In this document: piece by piece, positions 42,308 to 51,010 of the stretch
Position numbering within the stretch: position 1 is the first letter of the stretch
Layout of the letters: every line of letters starts with the position of its first letter
Assembly: GCA_964561605.1 (NCBI GenBank)
Contig: CAZLQD010000029.1
Coordinates: 1 to 64,000, forward strand
Direction: 5' to 3'
Length of the DNA stretch: 64,000 nt
Source: JALUZX01 sp964561605
Lineage (GTDB): Bacteria; Planctomycetota; UBA1135; JALUZX01
Program-made: the position numbers and the translations under genes
Notes under the pieces: model-generated
The model's input: the letters and a program-made list of their open reading frames with translations, nothing else
What the model was told of the DNA's origin: nothing
Database searches by the model: none

Positions 42308-43342
42308 ATGAGCGGAAAGGACCACATCCAGGTACCCAGGGTCCGCCTGGCCCGGGTGCCCACGCCGGTGGAGCCCCTGGAGCGGTTCTTCCGGGAAGGG
42401 GACCTTCCCAAGGTCTTCGTGAAGCGGGAGGACGCCACGGGGACGGAGTTCTCGGGGAACAAGATCCGGAAACTGGAATTCCTCCTGGGAGGGGCTCTCC
42501 GGGCCGGGGCCGACACGGTGATCACCTGCGGGGGAATCCAGTCCAACCACGCCCGGACCACCGCCGCGGCGGCGGCCCGCCTGGGGCTCGGGGCGCACCT
42601 GGTCCTCCGGGGCGATCCGCCGGGGAAACCGGCCGACCTCGAGGGGAACCTCCTCCTGGACGTTCTCTTCGGGGCCACCTTCCGCTGGATCTCCTGGGAG
42701 GATTGGCCCCGGGTGAACGAGATCCTCCAGGAGGAGGGTGAGAAGCTCCGGAAGGAGGGGAAGAAGCCCTGGATCGTCCCGGAGGGGGCGTCGAACGCCA
42801 CGGGAGCCTTGGGCTACAGGGAGGCGGCACGGGAGATCGCCGCCTTCCAGGAGGAGGCGGGTCTCCGGGTCGACTGGGTGGTCCACGCCATGGGTTCGGG
42901 CGGGACGGCGGCGGGTCTCCTGCTCGGGCGGGAGGCATGGGGGCTCTCCTTCCGCTTGATGTCGGTCCCGGTATGCGACGACGCCGAGTATTTTCGTAGG
43001 CGCGTATCCGGGATCCTGGAGGAGGCCTCGGAACTCTACGGCTTCTCCCTCCCTTCCACGGAGGGATGGGAGATTCCCGAGGGTTTCCAGGGAGAGGGTT
43101 ACGCCCTTTCCACCCCCGAAGAGATGGCCTTCTACTCCCGCGTCGCCCGGGCGGAAGGGATGGTCCTGGATCCGGTCTACACGGGCAAGGCCTTCCGGGC
43201 CCTGGACCGCCGTCTCCGGGAGGGGAGGCTGGGAGGTCCGGAGAAGACCGTCTTGTTCCTCCATACCGGCGGATTGTTCGGCCTTTTTTCGGGGGGGCAC
43301 GCTCCCAAAGTCCCCCTGCCTCGGCCGGGACCGACCTGCTAG
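42308..43342 (+). CDS. PLP-dependent D-cysteine desulfhydrase / ACC deaminase-like enzyme
   Basis: A 344-residue protein from ATG 42308. Motifs of the D-cysteine desulfhydrase/1-aminocyclopropane-1-carboxylate deaminase subgroup of fold-type II PLP enzymes: FVKREDATGTEFSGNKIRKL with the PLP-binding Lys52, TCGGIQSNHARTTAAAAARLG (binds the cofactor phosphate region), VVHAMGSGGTAAGLLLG (phosphate loop) and LFLHTGGLFGLF. It should eliminate H2S and ammonia from D-cysteine or open a related amino acid; ACC deaminase activity cannot be excluded. It stands between a minus-strand operon and the NtrB-like kinase. Confidence 0.87.
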   Translation: MSGKDHIQVPRVRLARVPTPVEPLERFFREGDLPKVFVKREDATGTEFSGNKIRKLEFLLGGALRAGADTVITCGGIQSNHARTTAAAAARLGLGAHLVLRGDPPGKPADLEGNLLLDVLFGATFRWISWEDWPRVNEILQEEGEKLRKEGKKPWIVPEGASNATGALGYREAAREIAAFQEEAGLRVDWVVHAMGSGGTAAGLLLGREAWGLSFRLMSVPVCDDAEYFRRRVSGILEEASELYGFSLPSTEGWEIPEGFQGEGYALSTPEEMAFYSRVARAEGMVLDPVYTGKAFRALDRRLREGRLGGPEKTVLFLHTGGLFGLFSGGHAPKVPLPRPGPTC

Positions 43343-43398
43343 AATAGAGACCCTGGATTCCCTCTTTCTCCGAAGAACCCCTCCCTCGCCGGGGTGTC

Positions 43399-44733
43399 AT
43401 GAGACTCGCCGCCGGAAACCTGAGGGAGAGGGCCTGCTGGCTCGTCTCCCTGCGCTGGCCAGCCTGCGCGAGCGTCTTCCTCACGGTATGGCTGGCGGCC
43501 CGGGTCTTCCACGTCCTCCCCGAGCCCTTCCCTCTCTACCTGGTGGGGGCCTGGCTCCTGGTCTACAATTTCTTCTTCTTTTTCGCCTGCCGGAGGGGCT
43601 GGTTCGCCGGAACGGGCCGGGCCGGGAGAATCCTCGTCCTCACCCAAGTCCTCCTGGACCTGCTCTCCCTCACGCTCCTCCTCTACTTCTCCGACCTGGC
43701 CCACAATCCCTTCCTCCTGTTCTACGTCTTCCACGTGGTGATCACGGCGATCCTCCTGCCGGGCTGGGCTCCTTTCTTCGTGGCCGGCCTGGCCTCCCTC
43801 CTGGCCGGAGGGGTCCTCCTCCTTCAATACCTGGGATGGATACCCGTCCATCCCCTTCGCTTCTCCTGGATGGCGAGCCTGGACCCGGGCGCTCTCTACA
43901 GGCGGGACGCCCCTTACCTCCTCGGCCTCTTTCTGGCCCTGGCCGCCACCCTCCTGTTCACGGCCTATTTCACCAGTTCCCTCTCGAGATACGCCGAGAG
44001 GGTATGTGCCCGCCTGAGGATGAACGAGAGGATCCTGGGGATCGGCCAGCTCGTGGCGGGGTTCACCCACCAGGTGAGCAATCCCTTGGACGGCCTTCAG
44101 AACTGCCTGCGCAGGCTCGGGAAGGAGATCGGCGGCGAGCCGGGGAGGAGGGAGACCATCCGGCTCATGGAGAATGCCTTGGGGCGGATCGAGAAGGTCG
44201 CCAGGAGACTCCAGGAATTCGCCAGGCCCAAGGGCCCGGAGATGGGCGTCGTGGACGTGAACCGTGCCCTGGAAGGGGCCCTCTCCCTCCTGGGAGGCGA
44301 GGCGGAGAGGCGGGGGGTGGAAGTCCGCTGGGACAAGAGATCCGCTCCCCCGGCCTGGGGGGACCTCTACTCCCTCCAGGAGGTCTTCTTCAACCTCTTC
44401 AACAACGCCCTCGAGGCCATGCCCGGCGGTGGGAGGCTGGGGATCCGGGTCTATTTCACCCGCCCGCCCGAGGAGGGGGGCGAGGGCGTGGTGGCCGTGG
44501 AGGTCTCGGATACGGGAGAGGGGATCCCTCCCACGGTGAAGGACAGGATCTTCGAGCCTTTCTTCACGACCAAGAGGGAGAGCGGCGGGACGGGGCTGGG
44601 CCTCGCCCTTTGCAGGATGCTTCTTTCGGAGATGGGGGGGAGGATCGAGGCGGAGAGCAGGCCCGGGAAGGGCTCGGTCTTCCGGGTCTTCCTCCTGGAG
44701 GCGGGGGACCGGGGGAAAGGAGGTCGGACTTGA
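43399..44733 (+). CDS. NtrB-like membrane sensor histidine kinase
   Basis: A 444-residue protein. The N-terminal part has about six membrane helices with small loops (VFLTVWLAARVFHVL, LYLVGAWLLVYNFFFFFA, ILVLTQVLLDLLSLTLLLYF, FLLFYVFHVVITAILL), as in RegB/PrrB-type redox or membrane sensors. The kinase core contains VAGFTHQVSNPLDGL with phospho-acceptor His224, an N box (FNLFNNALEAMPGGG), and G boxes DTGEGIPP and GGTGLGLALCRML. Its stop TGA overlaps the TTG start of the sigma-54 regulator, so the pair is translationally coupled and surely a two-component system. The signal is unknown; location next to an H2/NAD operon suggests redox or H2 state. Confidence 0.9.
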   Translation: MRLAAGNLRERACWLVSLRWPACASVFLTVWLAARVFHVLPEPFPLYLVGAWLLVYNFFFFFACRRGWFAGTGRAGRILVLTQVLLDLLSLTLLLYFSDLAHNPFLLFYVFHVVITAILLPGWAPFFVAGLASLLAGGVLLLQYLGWIPVHPLRFSWMASLDPGALYRRDAPYLLGLFLALAATLLFTAYFTSSLSRYAERVCARLRMNERILGIGQLVAGFTHQVSNPLDGLQNCLRRLGKEIGGEPGRRETIRLMENALGRIEKVARRLQEFARPKGPEMGVVDVNRALEGALSLLGGEAERRGVEVRWDKRSAPPAWGDLYSLQEVFFNLFNNALEAMPGGGRLGIRVYFTRPPEEGGEGVVAVEVSDTGEGIPPTVKDRIFEPFFTTKRESGGTGLGLALCRMLLSEMGGRIEAESRPGKGSVFRVFLLEAGDRGKGGRT

Positions 44734-46064
44734 AGATTCTCGTAGTGGACGACGAGGAGATGAAGAGGATCTCCCTGGAGGCGGACCTGGAGGGGAAGGG
44801 CCACCGGGTGGTCTCGCGCCCCGACGGGGAGTCGGCCCTCCGGGCCCTGGAACGGGAGAATTTCGACGTCGTCGTGGCGGACCTGAAGATGCCCGGTCTG
44901 AGCGGCCTGGACCTCCTCCGGCACCTGAAGAAGGTCCCGGGAAGGGGACCGGAGGTCATCCTGATCACCGCTTACGGGAGCATCCCCCTGGCCGTGGAGG
45001 CCATGAAGCTCGGGGCCTACGACTTCCTCACGAAACCCTTCAACAACGAGCGTCTCTTCCCGATCCTGGAGAGGATCGAGCGGGATCTCCGCCGGGAAGG
45101 GCGGCCGGGGGGAGGTGAGGCCGGGGAGGGCCCAGGGGGGATCGAGGATCTTCTCGTGGGGAGTTCCCTGGCCATCCAGAGGGTCCGCGAGCTTGCGGAG
45201 GTCTGCGCCTCCTCCGAGGCCAACGTCCTCCTTTGCGGAGAGACGGGCGTGGGAAAGGACCTGGTGGCTTCGGTGATCCACAAGCTTGGGAAGAGGAGCG
45301 CCAATCCCTTCGTGAAGGTGAGTTGCGCCGTGTTTCCCCGGGACCTGGTCTCCAGCGAGCTCTACGGCCACGAGCGGGGGGCCTTCACCGGCGCCGAAGG
45401 TCCGAAGAAGGGCCGGGTGGAACTCGCCCGTGGAGGGACGCTCTACCTGGACGACGTGGACGACATCCCCGTCCAGGAGCAGGTGAAGCTTCTTCGGGTC
45501 ATCGAGGAGGGCGTCTTCGAGAGGGTCGGGGGGACCACGCCCATCCGGGCCGACGTGAGATTCATCGCCTCCACCAAGAAGGACCTGAGGGCGATGATCG
45601 CCCGGGGGACCTTCCGGGAGGACCTCTACTACAGGCTGAACGTGATGCGGATCGACATTCCGCCCCTGAGGGAGAGGAAGGAGGACCTGGCCCTTCTCAC
45701 CAGGCATTTCCTCGTGGAGATCGCCGGTACCTGGAAGGTGGAGATGGACCCCGAGGTCCCGGGGATCCTCCAGGCCCACGACTGGCCCGGGAACGTGCGG
45801 GAACTGAGGAACACTCTTCGGCGGGCCTACCTCCTGGGAAAGGGGGCCATCCGGGCGGAGCATCTCTTCCAGGAAGGCCCGGGCGGCCCGGGAAGGGGGA
45901 GGGCGGGGGAGGGGGGATTGCGGGAGACCCTGGGCAGGGTGGAGCGGGAGTTCCTGGAGGAGGCCCTGGCCCGGGCGGGGGGAAACAAGACCCGGGCGGC
46001 CCGGCTCCTGGGGATGAAGCCTTCCACCTTCCGGGACAAGCTCAAGCGCCACGGCCTGGCCTGA
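44730..46064 (+). CDS. NtrC-family sigma-54-dependent response regulator
   Basis: A 444-residue protein from TTG 44730, with AAAGGAGGT five bases upstream. Receiver domain: acidic pocket DDEE at 8-11, phospho-acceptor Asp51 (ADLKMPG), and TKPF with Lys102. AAA+ domain: Walker A GETGVGKD (170-177), sigma-54 contact loop GAFTGA (217-222, intact), Walker B LYLDDVDD, and WPGNVRELRNTLRRAYLLGK. C-terminal Fis-type helix-turn-helix: ALARAGGNKTRAARLLGMKP. The GAFTGA loop means it can activate sigma-54 RNA polymerase. The clear sigma-54 promoter 150 bp downstream is its probable target. Confidence 0.95.
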   Translation: MKILVVDDEEMKRISLEADLEGKGHRVVSRPDGESALRALERENFDVVVADLKMPGLSGLDLLRHLKKVPGRGPEVILITAYGSIPLAVEAMKLGAYDFLTKPFNNERLFPILERIERDLRREGRPGGGEAGEGPGGIEDLLVGSSLAIQRVRELAEVCASSEANVLLCGETGVGKDLVASVIHKLGKRSANPFVKVSCAVFPRDLVSSELYGHERGAFTGAEGPKKGRVELARGGTLYLDDVDDIPVQEQVKLLRVIEEGVFERVGGTTPIRADVRFIASTKKDLRAMIARGTFREDLYYRLNVMRIDIPPLRERKEDLALLTRHFLVEIAGTWKVEMDPEVPGILQAHDWPGNVRELRNTLRRAYLLGKGAIRAEHLFQEGPGGPGRGRAGEGGLRETLGRVEREFLEEALARAGGNKTRAARLLGMKPSTFRDKLKRHGLA

Positions 46065-46067
46065 AAG

Positions 46068-46089
46068 GGCCCGCGGATTTCCGCGGGCC
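46068..46089 (+). terminator. Hairpin after the response-regulator gene
   Basis: GGCCCGCGG (46068-46076) and CCGCGGGCC (46081-46089) form a perfect 9-bp stem with loop ATTT, four bases after the stop. No T run. It probably separates the regulator transcript from the downstream sigma-54-driven operon. A second smaller self-complementary stretch (GCGGAAAACCGC) follows. Confidence 0.5.
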
Positions 46090-46144
46090 GGCGGCGGAAA
46101 ACCGCGGGTTCCCGGGCCCTCCGGCAATGCCGGGGAAAAGGGGA

Positions 46145-46160
46145 GATCAATTTCTTGATT
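46145..46160 (+). promoter_or_regulatory. Candidate upstream activator site
   Basis: A small AT-rich inverted repeat, ATCAA-TTTC-TTGAT (46146-46159), in an otherwise GC-rich spacer. Its centre is about 90 bp upstream of the predicted sigma-54 start of transcription, the usual distance for an NtrC-type enhancer-binding site. Assignment to the adjacent regulator is inference. Confidence 0.35.
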
Positions 46161-46216
46161 CGCAACCCCTTGTCCTTCCGGGGGAGAGGCCCGTTCCGGC
46201 GCTTCCCTTCCGGAGG

Positions 46217-46233
46217 GGGCACGCCCTTTGCAT
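46217..46233 (+). promoter_or_regulatory. Sigma-54 promoter of the Hdr-Nuo-Mvh operon
   Basis: GGGCACG-CCCT-TTGCAT: the -24 GG (46218-46219) and -12 GC (46230-46231) are separated by exactly ten bases as required, and the motif matches TGGCACG-N4-TTGCA at all but the first T. The start would be near 46243, 92 bases before hdrC. A sigma-54 activator gene lies immediately upstream. Confidence 0.8.
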
Positions 46234-46334
46234 AGGGGAGGCGTCCCTATCGTTGCCGGCCCTCCCCCAGGGGGATCCCTTCGGGCCGGTCCTGGAAAAA
46301 CGAGGCTCGTAAAAGCCGGGGGTGGAGTATGCCC

Positions 46335-46916
46335 ATGAACGCCACGGAAGTCAGGGACTTGAGCAGGGAGTTCCTGGAGCATGTCTACGCTCTTCCCGAC
46401 GGGAGGAAGATCAACCGTTGCCTGCAGTGCGGGACCTGCTCCGCCTCCTGCCCCTCGGCGGAGGCCATGGACTACGGGCCCAGGGAGATCATCGCGGCCC
46501 TGCGGGCGGGGATGCTGGACCGGATGTTCGAATCGAATACGGTTTGGCTTTGCGCCTCGTGCTACTTGTGCACGGTTCGTTGCCCGGCGGGGATACCCTT
46601 TACGGACGTCATGTACGAACTCAAGCGCCTGGGCGTGAAGAAGGGGCTCTACTCGAAGGGCGCCCCCAACGCCGTGATGGCCCGTATCTTCGTGGACTCG
46701 GTTCTCCGTTACGGAAGGAACGCGGAGATGCGCCTCATCAGGCTCTTCTTCCTCAAGACCAACCCCTTCAAGGGCGTGGGCCTCCTCCCCGTGGGGCTCA
46801 AGCTCCTCAGGAAGAAGAGGCTCAAGTTCGGCGTGAAGAGGATCCGGGGGATCGAGGGACTCAGGAAGATGCTGGCCGCCGTTTCGGAAGTGGAGGCGGA
46901 GAGATGGGCGAAGTGA
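46335..46916 (+). CDS. hdrC: Heterodisulfide reductase-type iron-sulfur subunit C
   Basis: A 193-residue protein from ATG 46335, seven bases after GGAG; ATG 46329 is an alternative. Two [4Fe-4S] motifs: RCLQCGTCSASCP (Cys29, 32, 35, 39) and LCASCYLCTVRCP (Cys73, 76, 79, 83). The C terminus is basic. In HdrC this ferredoxin-like subunit passes electrons between the flavin subunit HdrA and the HdrB active site. It is the first gene of the operon. Its reading frame overlaps hdrB by 13 bases. Confidence 0.93.
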   Translation: MNATEVRDLSREFLEHVYALPDGRKINRCLQCGTCSASCPSAEAMDYGPREIIAALRAGMLDRMFESNTVWLCASCYLCTVRCPAGIPFTDVMYELKRLGVKKGLYSKGAPNAVMARIFVDSVLRYGRNAEMRLIRLFFLKTNPFKGVGLLPVGLKLLRKKRLKFGVKRIRGIEGLRKMLAAVSEVEAERWAK

Positions 46917-47806
46917 CGGCGAAGAAGAGACATGTCTATTCCTACTTTCCGGGCTGTTCCCTGGAGGGAACCAACGAGGCCTACGACGTCTCCACCAAGA
47001 ACACGGCCAGGGTCCTGGGGATCGAGCTCGAGGAGCTGGAGGACTGGAACTGTTGCGGGGCCACGGCCTACGTGGCGGTGAACGAGAAGAAGGCCTTCGT
47101 CCTTTCCGCCAGGAACCTGGCCCTGGCGGAGAAACGGGGCCTGGACCTGGTCACGGTCTGCAGCGGTTGCTACCTGGCCCTCTACAAGGCGAACAAGTAC
47201 ATCGCCAGGAATCCCGAGTTGCGGGCGGAGGTCCGGAACGCCCTCCGGGCGGGAGGGATGGATTTCGCTGGGAACGTGAAGGTGAGGCACTTCCTGGAGG
47301 TCGTCGTGAACGACCTGGGGGAGGACGCCGTCAAGCGCCACGTGGTGAAACCCCTGAAAGGGATGAGGGTGGCCTGCTACCACGGGTGCCAGATCAGCCG
47401 GCCCTTCGGTGAGATCGACGATCCCGAGAGGCCCACCATGATGGACCGCCTCCTCTCCTGGCTCGGGGCGGAGCCCCTGGAGTTCCCCATGACCGCCAAG
47501 TGCTGCGGCGGGCTCATGATGACCACCCACCCGGATGTGGGGATGAAGCTCACCGGGGCGGTCCTGAAGTGCGCCTGCAAGAGGAAGGCCGACGCGATCA
47601 TCACGGCGTGCCCGCTCTGCCAGATCAACCTGGAATCCAGGCAGGAGGAAATCTGCCGGCTGGTCGGATGCGACTGCAGGATTCCGGTCATGTATTTCAC
47701 CCAGGCCATGGGAACGGCTTTCGGCCTGGAGTCCAAGGACCTCGCCCTGGGGGATTCGCTCACCCCGGTCGAGGAAGTCCTTGCCGCCAAGGGGGTGCTC
47801 TCATGA
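46904..47806 (+). CDS. hdrB: Heterodisulfide reductase-type catalytic subunit B
   Basis: A 300-residue protein from ATG 46904 with GGAGG seven bases upstream. Two complete CCG domains: first with Cys18, Cys50-Cys51, Cys86 and Cys89 (PGCSLEGT, WNCCGA, CSGCY); second with Cys158 or Cys162, Cys200-Cys201, Cys236 and Cys239 (CYHGCQ, AKCCGG, CPLCQ). In methanogen HdrB these bind two noncubane [4Fe-4S] clusters that cleave the CoM-S-S-CoB heterodisulfide. In a bacterium the disulfide or other acceptor is not known. It ends in an ATGA overlap with the next gene, so the operon is tightly coupled. Confidence 0.93.
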   Translation: MGEVTAKKRHVYSYFPGCSLEGTNEAYDVSTKNTARVLGIELEELEDWNCCGATAYVAVNEKKAFVLSARNLALAEKRGLDLVTVCSGCYLALYKANKYIARNPELRAEVRNALRAGGMDFAGNVKVRHFLEVVVNDLGEDAVKRHVVKPLKGMRVACYHGCQISRPFGEIDDPERPTMMDRLLSWLGAEPLEFPMTAKCCGGLMMTTHPDVGMKLTGAVLKCACKRKADAIITACPLCQINLESRQEEICRLVGCDCRIPVMYFTQAMGTAFGLESKDLALGDSLTPVEEVLAAKGVLS

Positions 47807-49110
47807 ACGAGGCGGGAAAGAACGGGGAGATCAGGATCGGTGTCTACGTCTGCCACTGCGGCACCAACATCTCCCAGACTGTGGACGTTGCGGCCGTGGC
47901 GGAATACGCCCGGACCCTCCCCGGCGTGGTCGTGGCCCGGGAATACAAGTACATGTGCTCCGACCCCGGCCAGGAACTCATCAAGAAGGACATCCGGGAG
48001 TTCGAGCTCACCAACGTGGTGGTCTCCTCCTGCTCCCCCCTCATGCACGAGGAGACCTTCCGGGGCGCCGTCGAGGACGCCGGGCTGAACAGGTACCTCT
48101 TCCAGATGTCCAACATCCGGGAGCAGTGCTCCTGGGTACACAAGGACAGGGAGAAGGCTACGGCCAAGGCCAAGAGGCTCATCGCGGCGGCCGTGAAGAG
48201 GGTGAGGATGCAACGCCCCCTCCACCGGGAGGAGGTTCCCGTCCGCAAGGAGACCCTCGTCGTGGGAGGAGGGATCGCCGGGATCGAGGCGGCCCTCAGG
48301 ATTGCGGAGTCGGGAAAGAAGGTCTACCTGGTGGAGAAGAAACCCTCCATCGGCGGCCACATGGCCAAGTTCGACAAGACCTTTCCCACCCTGGACTGCG
48401 CCGCCTGCATCCTCACCCCCAAGATGGTCCAGGCGGGCAAGCATCCGAACATCCGGCTCCTGACCTGGTCCGAGGTGGAGGAGGTGAAGGGCTATGTGGG
48501 CAACTTCACCGTCAAGGTCCGGCGGAAGGCCCGCTACGTGGACGAGGACAAGTGCACGGGCTGCGGCCAGTGCCTGGAACGCTGTCCCGTGACCTACGAC
48601 CCCCTGAAGACGAACGGGAAGGTCCCCGTTCGGATCCCGGCGGGGATGAAGGAGACCGCCGACCGGATCCTGGAGGCCCACGAGGGGGAGAGAGGGCCCG
48701 TCGTGGCGATCCTCCAGGACCTGAACATCGAATTCGGTTACCTGCCCGAGGAAGCCCTGAAGTACGTGGCCGAGAGGTTGGACATTCCCGTCTCCCGGGT
48801 CTACCACGTGGCCACCTTCTACAAGGCCTTCAGCCTCACCCCCAGGGGGGAGCACGTCATCAAGGTCTGCATGGGGACGGCCTGCCACGTCAGGGGGGCC
48901 CCCAGGGTCCTGGAGGCCCTGGAGAACAGGCTCGAAATCCGGAACGGGCAGACTACGCCGGACCGCAAGTTCACCCTGGAGACGGTCAACTGCCTCGGTG
49001 CCTGCGCCATGGGGCCGGTGGTGGTGATCGACGACAGGTACATGACCTTGAGGCCCGGCGACGTGGACAAGGTGATTTCCGAGGTTTCCGGCGGGACCGT
49101 TCGGGTCTAG
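47803..49110 (+). CDS. HdrA N-terminal half fused to a NuoE-type domain
   Basis: A 435-residue protein whose ATG overlaps the hdrB stop (ATGA). Residues 1-263 are the N-terminal half of HdrA: VYVCHCGTNI (Cys17, Cys19), YKYMCSDPGQ, SSCSPLMHEE, FAD-binding GGGIAGIEAALRIAE (155-), the HdrA hallmark DCAACILTPKM (Cys199, Cys202), and one [4Fe-4S] motif CTGCGQCLERCP (Cys251, 254, 257, 261). HdrA then stops in the middle of its inserted ferredoxin domain. Residues of about 276-435 are a NuoE domain: QDLNIEFGYLPEEALKYVAE, YHVATFYKAFSL, and [2Fe-2S] ligands Cys356, Cys361, Cys397 and Cys401. NuoE normally is a separate subunit. The rest of HdrA is found in the gene at 51011. Confidence 0.9.
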   Translation: MNEAGKNGEIRIGVYVCHCGTNISQTVDVAAVAEYARTLPGVVVAREYKYMCSDPGQELIKKDIREFELTNVVVSSCSPLMHEETFRGAVEDAGLNRYLFQMSNIREQCSWVHKDREKATAKAKRLIAAAVKRVRMQRPLHREEVPVRKETLVVGGGIAGIEAALRIAESGKKVYLVEKKPSIGGHMAKFDKTFPTLDCAACILTPKMVQAGKHPNIRLLTWSEVEEVKGYVGNFTVKVRRKARYVDEDKCTGCGQCLERCPVTYDPLKTNGKVPVRIPAGMKETADRILEAHEGERGPVVAILQDLNIEFGYLPEEALKYVAERLDIPVSRVYHVATFYKAFSLTPRGEHVIKVCMGTACHVRGAPRVLEALENRLEIRNGQTTPDRKFTLETVNCLGACAMGPVVVIDDRYMTLRPGDVDKVISEVSGGTVRV

Positions 49111-49123
49111 AGGAAGGGTGGCC

Positions 49124-50995
49124 ATGGTTCGCTTCGCAAAGCTCGAGGACGTCGAAGTTTTCCGGAAGAAGCTCGAGAAGGAGAAGCCCGAGAAGGTCCT
49201 GGTCGTTTCGCGGGGGACCTGCGGCCGCTCCAAGGGGGCGGACAAGCTCGTGGAGGCCCTGCGGGAGGAACTCGGGAAGGCGGGGACCAACGGGAAGGTC
49301 CGGCTCAGGGTGACGGGATGCCTGGGATACTGCGACAAGGAACCCATCGTCATCGTGAGGCCCCAGGGCTACTTCTACCCGGAACCCCGGCCCGAGGACG
49401 CAGGAGAGATCGTCCGGCGGAGCCTCCTGGGGGGGGAGCCCGTGGAGAGGCTGTTCATGAAGGATCCATCCACGGGGAAACCCATCGTCCGGGAGAAGGA
49501 CGTTCCCTTCTACAAGCACCAGACTCCCCGGGTCTTCGGGGCCAACTTCGAGGTGGATCCCACGAGCATCGAGGACTACATCCGTAACGGCGGATACAGG
49601 GCCCTCGTCCGGGTGTTGAGGGAGATGAAGCCCGAGGAGGTGATCGACATGGTGATCCGTTCCGGGCTGAGGGGCCGGGGCGGCGCCGGATTCCCCTGCG
49701 GGATCAAGTGGGCTTCCTGCCGGAAGGCGGAGGGAGACAAGAAGTACGTGATCTGCAACGCCGATGAAGGGGACCCGGGCGCCTACGCCAACAGGGGTCT
49801 GCTCGAGGGGGACCCCCACCTCGTCCTGGAGGGGATGATCATCGGGGCCTACGCAATCGGGGCGACCGAGGGATACGTCTACGTCAGAACCGAATATCCC
49901 CTCGCGGTGGAGCTCATGACGAAGGCGGTCCGCGACGCCCGGGCCGTGGGACTTCTCGGGGAGAACATACTGGGAACGGGGCTGAACTTCGACGTTAAGA
50001 TCGACCGGGGCGGCGGGGCCTTCGTCTGCGGGGAGTCCACGGCCCTCATGGCCTCCATCGAGGGAAGACCCGGCGAGCCCCGGGCCAAGCACATCCATAC
50101 CGTGGAGAAGGGGCTTTGGCAGCGGCCGACGACGCTGAACAACGTGGAGACCTGGGCCAACATCCCCCTGATCGTGAACAACGGCGTGGACTGGTTCACG
50201 AGTCTCGGGACGGGGGACGTTTCCAAGGATCCCTGGGGAGGATCCAAGGGCACCAAGATCTTCTCCCTCGTGGGGAAGGTGAACAACACGGGCCTCGTGG
50301 AGGTCCCCATGGGGATCACCCTGAGGGAGGTGATCTTCAGGATCGGAGGGGGGATCAAGGGAGGAAAGAAGTTCAAGGCCGTCCAGACCGGCGGGCCCTC
50401 GGGGGGCGTTCTCGCGGAACGGCACCTGGACGAGCCCATCGACTACGACAGGCTCGTGGAGGTGGGTTCCATGATGGGGTCGGGGGGGATGATCGTGATG
50501 GACGAGGACACCTGCATGGTGGACTTCGCCAGGTTCTTCCTCTCCTTCCTGGAGGACGAATCCTGCGGGAAGTGCATCCCCTGCCGTGAGGGTGTCCACC
50601 AGATGCGCCTCATCCTCCAGGACATCTGCGAGGGGAAAGCGAAGGAAGAGGACCTGGACCTTCTGAAGGACCTCGCCTGGGTGGTGAAGGAGGCATCCCT
50701 CTGCCAGCTCGGGGCCACGGCCCCCAACCCGGTCCTGACGACCCTGGAGTATTTCCACGATGAATACCTGGAACACGTCCGGGACGGGAAGTGCAGGGCC
50801 GGGGTGTGCAAGGCCCTCACCCGTTACAGGATCCTGGAGGAACGCTGCACGGGATGCGGGGTCTGCGCAAGGCACTGTCCCGCCCGGGCCATCGCGGGGG
50901 AGGCCAAGAAACCCCACGAGATCCTGCAGGAGAGGTGCACCAAGTGCGGAATATGTTACGACGTCTGCAAGTTCGAGGCGGTGACCCGGAATTGA
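49124..50995 (+). CDS. nuoF: NuoF-type NADH-binding flavoprotein subunit with ferredoxin tail
   Basis: A 623-residue protein from ATG 49124 (AGGAAGGG upstream). N terminus (1-110) is a thioredoxin-like [2Fe-2S] domain (GTCGRSKGADKL, VTGCLGYCDKEP; three Cys at 33, 66, 70). The NuoF core follows: GLRGRGGAGFPCGIKW (FMN and NADH site), NADEGDPGAYANRGLLEGDP, GGGAFVCGESTALMASIEG and the N3 [4Fe-4S] ligands ESCGKCIPCREG with Cys527. The tail has two further [4Fe-4S] sets (Cys575-585 and Cys605-615). This long form is the HndC/HoxF-like type used by NAD(P)-linked bifurcating hydrogenases. Here it should exchange electrons with NAD(H) or NADP(H). Confidence 0.93.
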   Translation: MVRFAKLEDVEVFRKKLEKEKPEKVLVVSRGTCGRSKGADKLVEALREELGKAGTNGKVRLRVTGCLGYCDKEPIVIVRPQGYFYPEPRPEDAGEIVRRSLLGGEPVERLFMKDPSTGKPIVREKDVPFYKHQTPRVFGANFEVDPTSIEDYIRNGGYRALVRVLREMKPEEVIDMVIRSGLRGRGGAGFPCGIKWASCRKAEGDKKYVICNADEGDPGAYANRGLLEGDPHLVLEGMIIGAYAIGATEGYVYVRTEYPLAVELMTKAVRDARAVGLLGENILGTGLNFDVKIDRGGGAFVCGESTALMASIEGRPGEPRAKHIHTVEKGLWQRPTTLNNVETWANIPLIVNNGVDWFTSLGTGDVSKDPWGGSKGTKIFSLVGKVNNTGLVEVPMGITLREVIFRIGGGIKGGKKFKAVQTGGPSGGVLAERHLDEPIDYDRLVEVGSMMGSGGMIVMDEDTCMVDFARFFLSFLEDESCGKCIPCREGVHQMRLILQDICEGKAKEEDLDLLKDLAWVVKEASLCQLGATAPNPVLTTLEYFHDEYLEHVRDGKCRAGVCKALTRYRILEERCTGCGVCARHCPARAIAGEAKKPHEILQERCTKCGICYDVCKFEAVTRN

Positions 50996-51010
50996 GGCTG
51001 GAGTGAAGCC

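Noticed and set aside
43286..43300. GGGCACG upstream of the NtrB-like kinase as a sigma-54 -24 box
   Set aside because: The expected TTGC at -12 is absent; the downstream sequence reads CCCAAAGT.
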